Source of the DNA: Dermanyssus gallinae
Lineage: Eukaryota; Arthropoda; Arachnida; Mesostigmata; Dermanyssidae
Reading direction: 5' to 3'
NCBI GenBank assembly: GCA_003439945.1
Contig: QVRM01005971.1
Coordinates: 1-64,000, forward strand
DNA length: 64,000 bases
In this document: positions 35,251 to 46,745 of the stretch, piece after piece
How positions within the stretch are numbered: the first letter of the stretch is position 1
Layout: each line of letters starts with the position of its first letter
The notes under the pieces: generated by a model
Seen by the model: only the letters and a program-made list of their open reading frames with translations
Told to the model about the DNA's origin: nothing
Database searches by the model: none
Program-made: the position numbers and the translations under genes

Positions 35251-36600
35251 TAGGATGACCCTTACTATATTCAGCCCACGTAGTTTCTCGAAAGACCCCG
35301 TGGGATGCTCCCGCTATTTAAACAACGCCCTTACATCTGGAATAATGGAGCGGGTACGGGCACCCAACTGGCCCTGGTTTTGTTGCCTGCGGCAAAAGGC
35401 CTCTATGTTTATACAAAAGGCGCCGGAAGTTAACCCGTTTTATTGGGTTATTAGACCCTGAAAAACTAACCCGTTTAGCCATACAGTGCACCAGCGGGAA
35501 TGCATATACAACTGTCCTTCCGCTCATCAGACGCACTCTGTACGCGCGGGAGCAATTTAGAGGGATCTGTTATAGCTTTGGTGGTCTTAGTGGCCGCGTA
35601 GTGACTGTCAGGCCAATATCAAGGAGTACCTCTGATATTTTGCATCACTCTAGAGATCACGGTTATGCCCCTCTAGTTTCAGGTTTAGTTATTGGGGCTC
35701 TTTTTGCCCACTTAGAGATGCTGCCACAGTTTATGTAAGGCTAGGCGAAGCTAGAGCACAATCTGCCAATTTCTCCGGCTCACTGGCGTCACGCGGCTTA
35801 ATCACGACAGCTAGGTCATCCGCGTAAATTTCACGTCCGCTATAGAATTCACATTGGAGAAAAATAAGAACGCAGGGTCTCGTCGTACACGATGTCCCGT
35901 AGAGCTGAGTCCAGAAAAGTAGTGGGCCTCTGCGCTAACAGGGCATTACATGTCGCGCTAGGCGAACGTACGTTGCGACAGGTAAAATGCTTAAATTTGG
36001 CTGCTCTGGCTTCCTCCCGCCGATTTGGTAGCATTTGTTTGTGCCTCGGTAAGTCTATTATTTCATCAATATTTTAAAGGCCAAGCCAGTATGGGGTGTA
36101 GGGGGTGGTATCCTGTCCTGCAAGTATACTGTGGCACACTTGACACCGTGTGTAGTATAGTGTTATGAAGCAGAACGCAGCGGGAGGACATGGCCTTGTG
36201 TTGAGAGGGTGGCATAGTGATCGTCCGAAAGGTTCTCGACATCATGATGTATAGACCAACAAAGATGCAGGTTGTGTACCCGTACCCATTAAACTAGCGC
36301 CGCCCTTAACGGGATTGCTTCCTTACTGGCGACGAGCTGCATTGAAGCAAAATCTATGTTTCGAAGTCATAAAATGTCGTGCCAAGTCTAATGCGAGGCA
36401 GACTTATTTAGGTTTATTTGTAAAAGCTTATAATTCATGGCTCGTTGTTTTTGCCGAGCGCCTCCACGCCTTGCTTGTAGGTCGTGCGTAACATAGAGAT
36501 CGCGTAGTGGCCTTTTACTGGCACTGATAACAGTGTGATATGATACCGCATTTTCGCAAGATATGGTAGGCCTTTTCGGGCACGTTTTTTGGAAAGTTGT
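35250..36600 (-). mobile_element. LINE fragment with endonuclease start and YADD motif
   Basis: On the minus strand, near 36465, MNYKLLQINLNKSASH matches the start of an R1/jockey-type ORF2 (LQ.N.N.S..A..L), followed by HDIL and IDFASMQLVASKEA. After an apparent internal deletion, the region near 36030-35800 gives LRDIVYDETLRSYFSP and REIYADDLAVVIKPRDASEP, the RT active site YADD. Decayed RT continues toward about 35300 (VNFRRLLYKHRGLLP). Multiple stops occur throughout. Treating both parts as one element is an inference from order and strand. Confidence 0.65.
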
Positions 36601-36769
36601 TTGAGTTGGCCTGAGCTTGGTGTTCAAACCTAATACATTTTGAGTGGTTTTACTTTGACGGTTTTAGAAGTGTTTTTGAAGCCCGTTTCACCTAGATTTC
36701 TTGTGAGCCCAAGTCCAGCTTAGTGCATAGGGCCCGGGCAGCATCAGAGTAATTTTGTTGTAAACATAT

Positions 36770-36792
36770 ATATATATATATATATATATATA
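36770..36792. repeat. (TA)n microsatellite
   Basis: TA run close to the left end of the long-inverted-repeat element. Confidence 0.9.
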
Positions 36793-36888
36793 CGCCATGT
36801 ATATAAAACACGTCTACATACATGCGTCTATATACACGTAATAATACATGCACCTACTTACACGTAACTATGCACGTAAGGAATATCT

Positions 36889-37918
36889 ATATAGGATAAT
36901 TTATATCGTTATGTACTTATTTCGAGGTTTGGTAGAACTCGGCAAAAAAATTATTTTTCGCAATGAAAGGAGGGGGCGGAAACGTCTTGTTCAGGAAAGA
37001 GAGTGATATTTATAAACGTAGTTATTCGGCCTTTTTCTCCTACATAGTTGTGCAAAATCTATGTTTGCAGGAGAACCAGTCAACGTATGAAGTCATAAAA
37101 AGTCAATATGTTACGTTAACGCTTTTACGTGAAAATCGCCAAGTAACTAAGCTTTTTCGACAGTCATAGTTGTTATGTTTTGCATGCAAGCTTTCACGTT
37201 CAGAACCGTAAAATGTTGCCAAGACGTTTCCGCCCCCCTCCTTCCATTAGGAAAAACTATTCTTTTGCCGAGTTCTACCAAACATCAAAATATGTACCTA
37301 ACTTTCTGCGGGAAACAATTGTTTACACCTTGTTATGAGTGAAATAAAACAAATGATTTAGATACCATCATGTTTGGAGACGCCACCTAACTTTCTCATA
37401 CACCCTATGCAAGTATGCATGCCTTCGCTTTCGATATGGCTATCGAAAAAGCCTAGTAACTTGATAACTACGTAACGCAGCACCACCACTTTGGTATGAG
37501 AATGGTGGGCATTAAATTTGCTATTGCGTGAGAGTAGCCTTTTGGACTTACATTTTTGGTCGTAATGGAAAAATGTTACGAAAAAGCGTTAACGTAAGAC
37601 ATAACAACATATCGACTTTTTATGGCTTTCCTTAATCTGGCTATTCGCTTTTCGCTACGAAAGCTAGTGAAGTGTCGTCCGTTGCGCAGAATTTTCCGTC
37701 GAACACGCCGGCATAGTCGTCTCCTTCATGCGTTGGTTCTCCCGCAAACGTAAATTTCGCACAACTATGTAGGACAAAAAGGCAGAATAACTACTTTTAT
37801 GAATATCACTCTCTCTCCTAAAAAAGACGTTTCCCTTCCATTGGGAAAACTTATTTTCTTGCCGAGTCCTACCAAACCTTAAAATAATAAGTACATAACG
37901 ATATGAATGACCCTGTAT
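36889..37918. mobile_element. long-inverted-repeat (foldback-like) element, ~1 kb
   Basis: The left arm (about 36889-37165) and right arm (about 37555-37918, reversed) are similar over nearly their whole length. They share TATATCGTTATGTACTTATT near the outer ends, the GGTTTGGTAG.ACTCGGCAA block, GAGAGTGATATT.ATAAA.GTA, and AAAAAGTC.ATATGTT toward the centre. A third partial unit (about 37195-37310) lies inside in the right-arm orientation. The outer edges align as TATANAGGNTNATT. I see no transposase, so this would be non-autonomous. The target duplication is uncertain because the edges lie in AT-rich sequence. Confidence 0.75.
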
Positions 37919-37974
37919 ATATAAATATATATGGTAAAAAAGCTCTCAGGTCTACACATCATCTTGAATGGCTA

Positions 37975-38510
37975 CAAAACATTTAGTATAGTCTAGTTAA
38001 ATACACGTAGCATTAGATCGATTCCGAAAATTTGGAAAATTACCTTAACACTTGCTCCTCTCCATGATATGATCGTACTCAGTGAGACCAGGCTACGCCA
38101 GGAAGAGGTCGTTCATTACCATACTGATGACTACGATAGGGTCTCGTGCTGCAGAGAGAAAAGAGGAGGAGGCTTACTGATACTTTTCAAAAGCAATTTT
38201 AGCCAATTTCGGTCCACGAACGCCCGCTGTCAACAGCTGAGTCCAAAACAATCGAGTTAGATCACCGCCCACACTCTTTCAAAGTAACCGCTGTGTACCG
38301 GCTGCCGGGCCGGCCGCTTACCGACTTCCTTTGTGCAGTTGATGTCTTCTTGCATAGCCACAAACACCATGCGATACTTGGAGATGTGAACGTACACCAC
38401 ACAAAGAACGACGACCCTCACTTACTGTATCCAACGCTGGCTGATTCATTTGGCTTCCGCAGTTTAGTTCAAAAGTACGGATACATACTGGCGCTCATAT
38501 GCACATGCGT
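37975..38510 (+). mobile_element. LINE AP-endonuclease fragment
   Basis: LNTRSIRSIPKIWKIT is followed by LAPLHDMIVLSETRLRQEEV, the D.I.LSET start of a non-LTR endonuclease, then HTDDYDRVSCCREKRGGGLL and ILFKSN. After stops it gives VTAVYRLPGRPLTDFL and HAILGDVNVHHTKNDD, where GDVN replaces GDFN. LADSFGFRSLVQ follows. It ends at a (TA)n run. The order matches CR1/jockey-like ORF2. No RT follows, so this is only the 5' part of ORF2. Confidence 0.75.
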
Positions 38511-38513
38511 CGC

Positions 38514-38517
<4 letters not shown>

Positions 38518-38582
<65 letters not shown>
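38518..38582. repeat. (TA)n microsatellite
   Basis: About 65 bases of TA directly after the LINE endonuclease fragment. Confidence 0.95.
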
Positions 38583-38583
<1 letters not shown>

Positions 38584-38589
38584 GTATAT

Positions 38590-39183
38590 TCGTACGTCTA
38601 TATACTACTATATACTACTAGAATATAATATAAACACACACGTCTATATATTGCTAGTACATGTTCATACACACGCTTAAAGCATAGCTGTGGAAGCTGA
38701 AGTTGGAAATTCGGTTTTTAAACACACTGGCTCCACAGGACGACGAGTGAGTTCCAAACCGCCGAACCGTTTCGTTCCGCTGTTTGTAGACAAATCGACC
38801 TGCAGGGTGGGCGTTTGAAATTCAAATGATTGGGTCGATGACGACACTGCACGAAGACAGGTGTTTGTCCCGGCTCGGCCGTTCAAAATTCGCACTAGTA
38901 AACAGTTGAACGCAATTGTACATTGTACAGCACGCACTTAAGCCTAAAGTGCATGCTGGAAGACGCTCACTGGCATGCAGTTATCGCGTACCGCGATTGG
39001 TCAGCCCAGTTCGAGCCTCAGGTTCCCCCGCTGAGGCACAGGTTCTCCGCAGAGCGAGTCTCACGCTGGCTGCGCTAACGGCAAACTACTGTGACGTTTA
39101 TTATCTACAGGCAAAATAGTAGCACTGCTGCACAAAATAATCAAATACAATGTGTCTCGTCTCTGTGTGTCATGTTGTAACAG
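38590..39183. other. no gene; ends in splice acceptor
   Basis: No recognisable motif. The last bases, TGTGTGTCATGTTGTAACAG, give the acceptor of the receptor exon at 39184. Confidence 0.5.
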
Positions 39184-39340
39184 CCCTTGTTGTGTAAGCT
39201 GGTGCTGTGCGTGAAGATGTATTCGTCGAATGCGTCTATCAACTGGATGTTCGTCGAGGGACTTCTGCTGCATTCGCGAGTGACGACGCAGATATTCAAG
39301 CAGGATACACCGTTTCGCCTGTACTACGCCATCGGATGGG
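39184..39340 (+). CDS. class B (secretin-family) GPCR, exon with TM3
   Basis: 52 codons plus one base lie between an AACAG acceptor and a GTAAGG donor. It begins PLLCKLVLCVKMY, where the first Cys sits at the place of the conserved class B Cys that pairs with the second extracellular loop. SINWMFVEGLLLHSRV follows, the class B TM3 hallmark (W.F.EG..LH). It ends FRLYYAIGWG, with the last Gly codon split across the intron (G|GA). The upstream exon ends in phase 0 and this one starts in phase 0. The next exon supplies GA plus LP, restoring GWGLP. Class membership is firm; a PDF-receptor-like subtype is my best guess. Confidence 0.95.
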
Positions 39341-40271
39341 GTAAGGATAAGTTCTGGATTCTATTCTGATCACGACCTGCTGTAACACACTTAGCCATAG
39401 ACTTTCTCAGTATTCGCTACGCTAACTTTGTATGTATGTATGTTAAAAGGCAACCCTTGCCGAAGTCTTTCGAGAGCAGCTAGTGTGAGATTAGCCAGCC
39501 GGTAGATTATAGTTCGGTCACAGCAGCGCAGGTATACCGCAACAGCGGTACTGCGTGTGCCAGGTGGATAATAATAAAAATAATAGTAAACTTAATTTAA
39601 ACAGAAACCAATGCGTTACACATGAAATGAGTGTTACGTCGTAAGACTAATCAAACGATCTTTTCTAGTTTGAATATTATTTTTCAAACGTTGTCAGTGT
39701 TCTAACAGATTACAGCTCATGGCAACAAATCCTGCTCGCTTAAAAGTTGCGTTTTATTTATATATTTATTGCAATGACAAAAGTGTTGTTTAAAAGAGAA
39801 GATGTTCTCGGCGTGCTCTGATCATGATTGTGGAGTCTGTAGTCAGCTGTAGTTAGTGACAGGCATCTGCTTAGAATAACTGATTGCGCATGTCGCTAGA
39901 TCTCGTACTGACTACGACCCACCTGCAATTCGAGCGTGTACGCAAACGAACACCGGAATAGTTGTAGAAGTTTCGCACGAATCAAAGTGAATTGCAACAT
40001 CTTGGACGGCAACATCTTGGACGCCCGGCTGGGCTCCCGTCACATGGCGTTTAGTGGTGGAGGACGTAAAATAGACGTTTGTTTGCAGTTGTGCGGTCCC
40101 TTTACGCTTCCCGCACCGTAGCCGAGCATAAATAAGCGAGAAATGGCGCGCATAAGTGATCAGCCCGTTAATGCGCTATATCGAGCTGTATGGCATACGC
40201 AAACCTTCATAGATGTTTTCTGATGATCTGGAGCTTTTGTGTTCGTGATTCGTGTTTCGTGTTGGCTACAG
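39341..40271 (+). other. receptor intron, 931 bp
   Basis: From GTAAGG at 39341 to GGCTACAG ending at 40271. No element recognised inside. It is short compared with the preceding 22-kb intron. Confidence 0.85.
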
Positions 40272-40405
40272 GACTTCCGCTGGCGACGATCGTACCGTGG
40301 GCGTGCGCGATGCAAGCAAAGCTGCCTTCGATTGGCTGCTGGGAAGGCTATGCACGGTATCCCGCCGTGTGGCTCCTGATTGCGCCACGATTGGCTGCGC
40401 TTTCG
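40272..40405 (+). CDS. class B (secretin-family) GPCR, exon with TM4 and loop 2
   Basis: Two bases complete the split Gly codon, then 44 codons run to a GTAAGT donor at 40406. The frame reads LPLATIVPWACAMQAKLPSI, then GCWEGYARYPAVWLLIAPRL, then AALS. GWG.P......W across the junction is the class B TM4 signature, and GCW carries the loop-2 Cys that bonds to the Cys of the previous exon. The CW.GY...W....PRLA pattern before TM5 recalls PDF-type receptors. It ends in phase 0. The next exon (TM5) was not found downstream in the window, so either a long intron follows or the exon is too diverged for me to see. Confidence 0.95.
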
Positions 40406-42096
40406 GTAAGTACCCTCACCGCCGCCGCTGCCGCCATTGCCGCCGCCATCATCCGCCATCATCCACCATCACCAGCATCACCCGAAGCCACTCAGGCGCG
40501 GGGGTTTGTTCAGCCTACAGCCAGTGCGGCCGCCGAGAGCCTACCGAGGAAGCAAGCGGTGTTATCATATCGATAGGTACTTCTGTACCCGCCGCTACTC
40601 CTACGTATGGTCTCGGGTGAGGAGGCTCAGCTTCGCATCCATTGAGGCGTCAATTATCTCTCTGTCTTTGCACGTCGCGTACTCACTCACTCGCTCGCTG
40701 CACGTGGTGTTGAGTGTTTGGCGTGTTTGGTGGCCCGCGACAGAGAAAAGCCCCACCACTGCACTCGGGCGGGCGGGCAGGCGGAGGCGATAGGCTGCTC
40801 TCGACGAATAGCCAAGGCTTTCGAACATACAATACTCTCTCACCAGTTTTCCTACCTGTACACAGACACAGAAAGCCATATGCATGCTTTTTTGTTACGT
40901 TGGAAATCGATCCTTCAACCAGCGACGCATGTACGTTGACCAAACTCTGGCGACAAAACGTCAACCATTGTTAGAGATTGAGCGATTGCAAGCAGGCACT
41001 CTATCAATCGTCATAGTGGAGGCTCTTCAGGGACATACCTAATCTTGATTATGTTCGACTGCGCGGTGTGGGTTAGACTACGCTTGGATAGTTAGTTCTG
41101 TGCAGTTTTCAGAATGCCACGCCATGTGTTAGTGTATAAAGCAAGCATTAATAACTTCATATATGTGCATGACGGTAGCCCGTCGTGAAATTCGTCATCT
41201 AGATCTAAGTAAGCTCATTTGAACGCAGTAATGAAGTAGCGTAGCGCGATTTGAACGAAACGGTTGGGTCACCCGGAGCACCATCACGGAAAGAACTGTA
41301 TTTTTTGTTTTGTTTTTTTAAAGGATTAACTGGAATATGCGGTTGTGCATACGGTCATGACGGCGGGGAAGCTCCCTGCGAGCGTGGGCCGGTAGTGTGG
41401 GACTCCAACCCACTAAAAACCTGTCATGTCCCCGTCCCCCGGTCTGACTGGGAACTGCTTGCACATCTCACCAAACATCTCACTTGTACAAAACTGTAAA
41501 AACTTAGTACGGAGCTACCGTCAGCTAGTAATTCTCAATCAGTTCGACGAGTCTTACTCAGGTGCACATTTGTAAAACTAACGTGCTCTTGGAAGTGACT
41601 TATTCAACGGTAAGACATTACACAGTGTTATTTGTACGAACCTTAAACAAGTTGCGTGAGAAACTGCTGTAGAGGCATTTTGAGCTTATCACTACAAACT
41701 TGTCTGTACAAGTGAATGCGTGCGTTGCACTGTCACGTAAGCTGACAGATATATCTGCATTACTTCAACTACCGAAGCAGTGATCTGTCATCGCTATCAT
41801 TTAAGTATCGTAATTTTGCGCTTTTTCTGCCGCTGTCATCGCCACCGGTAACATCACCTGGGGTTAACCAATCACTCTGTTTAGTGCCCTCGTTTTTAAA
41901 CAGAGAGCGTAGCCGAGTAGGTAGTGCCACTGTCTATGTAGCGAACGCGGACGTGTTTTATTTTTTATTATCGTTGTTTTTCACTTGTGTGTTTGTTCTT
42001 CTTTTTCGAGGTCCGAAAGTTGTTTGAGAGTTTTGAGGTTGTTGAGCTCAACAACAAATATTTTTGCAAGATTCTTGCGGAGTGAGCATAGATATG

Positions 42097-42098
<2 letters not shown>
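40406..42098 (+). other. start of next receptor intron; no gene seen
   Basis: Begins with the GTAAGT donor. It contains a GCC/CAT-rich stretch at about 40420-40480 and a dispersed repeat at 41384-41450. Open frames at 40190-40620 and 40437-40793 derive from this low-complexity sequence or the exon in another frame. No further receptor motif was found. Confidence 0.5.
41384..41450 (+). repeat. dispersed repeat, copy 2 of 3
   Basis: GTGGGCCGGTAGTGTGGGAC followed by TCCAACCCACTAAAA matches 46939-47001 on the opposite strand closely and 1413-1475 less well. The reverse strand has AGTGGGTTGGAGTCCCAC, similar to a pol III B box. Confidence 0.75.

Positions 42099-42175
<77 letters not shown>
42099..42175. 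repeat. (TA)n microsatellite
   Basis: About 77 bases of pure TA just upstream of the R1-like LINE. Confidence 0.97.
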
Positions 42176-42181
<6 letters not shown>

Positions 42182-42299
42182 TATATACACAAGTCCACAT
42201 ATAGCAGCTACTCTTCTGGGCTAGCAATGCCTGTGGGCCGCTCGCCTGTACGGAAAGGGCCAGACAATGCAACAAGCAAATTAAACCGGCAATAATCAC

Positions 42300-45200
42300 C
42301 GCGCGCCGGAAGGATACTCGGACGAGGTGGGTGAACCGGAGAGTCCTCGATTAGCGCAAGCACTGCGCCTAATGGAAAACATATATAAAGTCATTGCTAG
42401 TTCGAACAGTATGCATACTGTTGTCAAGAGCTCGTCAGACAAACTGAGATTTGTAATCAGAAATATGGTAAGGGCAAAGAAGATGAAATATAAAGACGGC
42501 AACAAACCGATTGGCTCCCTGATGAGCCAAAAGACTAAGCCTGTCAGTGCACGCCGGACATGATAAGTAAGCACGGCAGGATAAAGGCCATAGATGATCT
42601 TATAAAGAAGTGCAGAACTGCAGACGATCTAAAAGATCTTCGGATGAAGGGGTGGCCCTGCGGTGCGTGCGCAACGTGTCTCAGCTACCCCCAAGATAGT
42701 TCTCTTCGGCTCCTCATAGCACGAAATGAGGACCCGGCTGACCCTGTTGTCAAAAAAAGTGTGGCCTCGTAGTTTCAAGGAATAGCAGGGGAAGCCAAAA
42801 TGAAAGTCAGTACCGTGCTTTCGAGCCTTACTAACGAGACGCAGAACGACGGACACACAATTGCACCAGCCCTGGTGGCGATTTGGTTGCCATGGAACTC
42901 CGGGAAATAAAAAGACTTCAAGCTTTTTGAGAAGGCAATTGAACAAGCCAACGAACTCTTAGACAAGATAAAAGGAGCTACGCGTAGTAGGACAGTCAAT
43001 CCAGTGTTACATGACTAGTCAAGGTGAGGCAAGAGAATTAAACGGCTTGCCAGCGAGGACGTGAGACTGGGACTCGCAGAAACAGCAGAGGGTGCATCCT
43101 CATATTTTATTGATGTACTAAAATCGAGAGGAGTCGCCAATGTATTGACTATTCTCTATGCTCTCAAAAAAAATTATGGTAAGACGTCTCCTCAAAGGAA
43201 CAAAACGAGAGGATGTCTAATCTCAGAGCGGGTAACCGTGCGGACATATCAAAACTCCCAGGGAGTTGGGCATTAGGCTCGATCATGTACAGTCAAAGCG
43301 GTCACAGTAAAATGCTGTCATAAGTGCGAAGTCACGTCGCAAAAGATTGCGAGGGGTCCCTCTAATGCTATTACTGCAAGGTACCCGAGCATATATATAG
43401 CCGGGGCCAGGCGCCCCTTGGACCATGCACGCTCTAGACAGAAAATGCAAAACTGTCCTTCAGCAATAACCGAGGAAATCGGTCTATATCCCCATGCGGA
43501 TCCGCCGCCTATCCTTGAACCCACGGAAGGAGAGGCACTACGCGGGCAAAGCCCGCTTGCGGAGGCGCCTGCTGTCGATGCAGAAGGCTATAGGTAGGTT
43601 ATTTCACGAAAGAACCGGACGAGAGGACACCGATCCCCGACTGATGATCAACGGTTACCCAAGTGTCTGAACTCGAAGGATGCAACTTAAGGTTATTCAA
43701 CTAAACTGTAACAGAAGCCGCGGAGCTAATCTATTGCTAGACGATATAGTGTCTAGGAAGAGCGCTGCACTCTCCCTGCTCATCAAGCCTAATGTCAAAC
43801 TGGCGACAATGAACCGGAAAATCTTGGTTGTAGATGCTCAGACCAGGATCTGCACTGTGCATAACCTGGCAAAATGTCTCCGAGCTACGGGCTGTGGAAG
43901 AGGATCAACCTTTACATGGATAGACGTACACGTGGACAGCGTCGGTCGTTTTTACTTATGCTACAGCAGTCCCAACGGCACGCTGGACGACCTGGAGGGT
44001 CTGCTCGAGGGCATGACATTATCAGCGAAAGATTGTCTGCTACCACTAGTATTGTATACTGGAGACTTTACCGGAGCCTCGATAAGACAGCGGGCGACCA
44101 GCGCTAATAGAAGAGACAGAGTTGTTCGTGAGTAGTTAGCGATGTATGGTCTTGTCGTTCTTGTCGTTCTTAGTAAAGGAAACGACCCTACCTTCTACCG
44201 CTGGGAAAGTGGGTCGCACACCCATTTGACGATCTGTAAGAAAATCCACGTTTTTTTTATTAGATCATACCACTTGACCACGAGAACGTTAGAATTCACT
44301 ACTGTATAGAATTTGACGTTGACGGAGTCACTCTATCAGCAGCCTCTTCTGCCCCAGTTAGTACCACCTGGCGACAGGGAGCTGCAAGCAAGGCTGGCAA
44401 GGATAAGAGAAAAGAAGGGGAACCCTGAAAATGCCCACGATTTTCAGAACATTCTGGAGGAAGCGTGCCAGGTGCCAAGCAAGAGGCGAATGCATTTAAA
44501 GTGACTACGCCCAGTTCTTTTTTTATTTAATGGGGGTTGGATGGTAATGCACCATCTCTCTTTATTGAGACGTCTGGGCTCCCCGTTTTTTTCCGATCAT
44601 GGTCGAATTTTAATCCACTCTGGCATTCACCTTATTTGATTGGGAACCATGAAAACCAATTTAGAAGTGGCCGGTCTGGGTCTCGAACCCAGGCCTCACG
44701 AATGCAAGGCAAAGGCTTTTGCCACTAAGTTCGGTTAATTTGCCGAAATATTGGTGGAACGGAAAGAGCGGGGAAGCCGGCACACACTGCATCCACGCCA
44801 GGCGAAAATTCACTAGGGCAACCACAGCAGCATGGATAAGACAGGCATCTCGCAATTACAAGGCAAATTTAAAGGTCTTAGGGCCACTCTACGCAGAACA
44901 ATAGCAGAGAGCAAGGAGTGATATCTTTTGTCGAAAACAGAAAAAAAAAACCGTGGGGATGACCGTACAAACTGATCCGCAGCAAGACAGAAACAAGAAA
45001 GAGCGCTTGACTTCCCCACTACTAAAAAATGAACGCCGACGGGTAATAGAAAAGCTTTTTCCCCGGCCCCCACCTCTTAAAAGGACGCCGTTCGAAGCAA
45101 ATGCAGCCGAGAGACTAGTCTCAGAGGTGACATTAGAGGAGTTCCATGCAGCGAGAGAATGAGTGAAGGCCGAAAAGCACCGGGCATTAATGGTATACCG

Positions 45201-46745
45201 GCCTTCGCCGTAAAGATTCTCCTTAAAAGGTTTCCCGAGTAGTGTCCCACGTTGCCACGCAAATACTCACATCCGGATTTCTGCCTTTGATTTAATAGAA
45301 AGCCGACCTCGTGCTTATCCTCAAAGTGAAAGGCATTTATTGCCAATCTGTCTAGTCAGTACACTGGCTAGGGACATTGAGGTGATTATAGACAACCGTT
45401 TGCGATTGTTTGCGGAAGAACACGACCTCCTTTTACCGAAGCAGTTTAGATTTTGCAAAGGCCGCTTATGACCTTCCGCAATACAGGTGTCGTTGCTAAG
45501 GCGGAAGCGCTACGAAAATTCCTGGCTAGGTCCGGAGATCTTCTCATTGTCGTACTGCTGAATGTTAAAAATGCTTTTAACAGCTTACCCTGGATGCTAA
45601 TACTGGAGCCGCTTAAGAAAAGAAAGTACGGAACTACCTTTGTCGGGTTGTCTCGGACGATCTTAACGAGAGGCGGGTAGACAAGGAGGGATCCAAATTT
45701 AAAAAAACAGCTAAAGTTCTCCGGGATTCCATCTTGGGTCTTTTCTTATGGAACTTGGCGTACGACGATGTACTACGCTTAAGTAATCTGCCAGAAAAGA
45801 CAGAGCTACTAGCGTATGCGGATGACCTTGTACTTGTAGTACGGGGCGGCTCCCCCCTGCAACTGGAACTTAGGGCCAATAACGCCCTGGCCGAGATTTT
45901 CGTCTGGATGAGGGGAGCGGGTTTGATTGGCCCCTACCAAAGAGCGAGGGAGTCCTTCAGTTTGGCCTAAGACGGGGTCCTTCCTCGAAGCTAATCCAAA
46001 AAGTCCAGGATAGTCAGGTGGTTCACTCAGCCCACTCTCTGAGCATGTACCTGGAGAAAGTCTTGCAAGGTACATCCCATCTCCGTTTGGCTGCAAAAAA
46101 GCCACCAAAGTTTCACACGACATCGCCCGGCTGATGCCAAATACATTTGGACCGCGAGAACCAAAGTGGCCTTCTTATGTCGGTCGCCGAGTCGATTATG
46201 GTATTTGCGACCCCGGTGTGGTCACTTACCACACTGACTCCGGCCCGCAACAGGGCGCTGATGCGCAAGACCCAACGCATCGCTGCTTTACGGATTACAG
46301 TGGCCTACAAAACGGTCAACGCGGCGGCTGTTGTTCTACTGGCTGATACGATTTCTTGAAGGCCGACGCTGAACGTCGTCCCTTGTGGGCGGAACTGACA
46401 AGCAAGAAGGAAAAAAAGGGAAAAACGTTGGTCTCTTCGTAGAATTAATGGCACGCCATACCGGGCGGAGCACCCAGAACCCAAGTGAAGGTTCTGATTG
46501 CAAAAATTAAAGCGTGGAAAAACTGGCCCGGTGGCGAGTTGACACACTACACAACCCAAGTGCTCACAGGGCATGGCAACATTGAGAGTTACCTCTTTCA
46601 ATAGGAAAAACAGATACTCCACTCTGCAAGCACTGCGAAGGAACAACGGGGAACACGCCTGAACATACAGTATTGCTGTGCCGTTGTGAGCTCTTTTACG
46701 CACGGACTTTACCGCAGCAAGTGACGGCAGCCTTCTTATAAATTC
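42300..46745 (+). mobile_element. R1-like LINE, nearly full length, degenerate
   Basis: The gag-like ORF1 begins near 42327; it ends with zinc knuckles near 43310-43390 (CHKCEVTS; CYYCKVPEH in the next frame). ORF2 starts at about 43680 with MQLKVIQLNCNRSRGANLLL, an R1-type endonuclease. It includes GRFYLCYSSPNGTLDDLEGL, TGDF and later NDPTFYRWESGSH. After the SINE come WWNGKSGEAGTHCIHARRKF and RT motifs: LNVKNAFNSLPW (Asp to Asn), RDSILGLFLWNLAYDDVLRL and LLAYADDLVLVVRGG. The thumb gives LLMSVAESIMVFATPVWSLT and the C-terminal knuckle is CKHC, nine residues, H, four residues, C (46625-46680). Numerous frameshifts and stops make it inactive. Confidence 0.9.
44516..44745 (-). mobile_element. 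tRNA-derived SINE inserted in the R1-like LINE
   Basis: On the minus strand a tRNA-like head has an A-box-like GAACTTAGTGG (44722-44732) and a B box GGTTCGAGACC (44679-44689). They are 32 bases apart, as in tRNA genes. The body follows, ending at lower coordinates in a poly-A-like tail (TTTTTTTATTT at 44520-44530 on the plus strand). It separates two parts of the LINE ORF2 that normally adjoin (the linker before 44515 and YWWN after 44748). An internal pol III promoter of this type would drive its transcription. No clear target duplication was identified. Confidence 0.8.

Larger units (their letters stand above)
16718..39183 (+). other. receptor intron, ~22.5 kb, packed with transposons
   Basis: Bounded by GT at 16718 and the acceptor GTTGTAACAG ending at 39183. 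It contains mariner remnants, LINE fragments on both strands, the intact mariner at 32279-33598, an unrecognised reading frame and a long-inverted-repeat element. The size is inferred from the two flanking exons belonging to one gene, which the matching codon phases and continuous receptor order support. Confidence 0.7.

Noticed and set aside
38293..38628. Long frame with an (IY)n repeat.
   Set aside because: The repeat part is the (TA)n microsatellite; only the first ~70 codons belong to the LINE endonuclease fragment. Similar IY-repeat frames at 11724, 41981-42299, 53819, 55854 and 57963-58200 were rejected for the same reason.
40190..40620. Frames of about 120-130 codons around the TM4 exon, rich in Ala or His.
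   Set aside because: The longest contains the true exon, but its extensions are intron sequence (a GCC/CAT-rich stretch after the GTAAGT donor); the overlapping frames are shadows.
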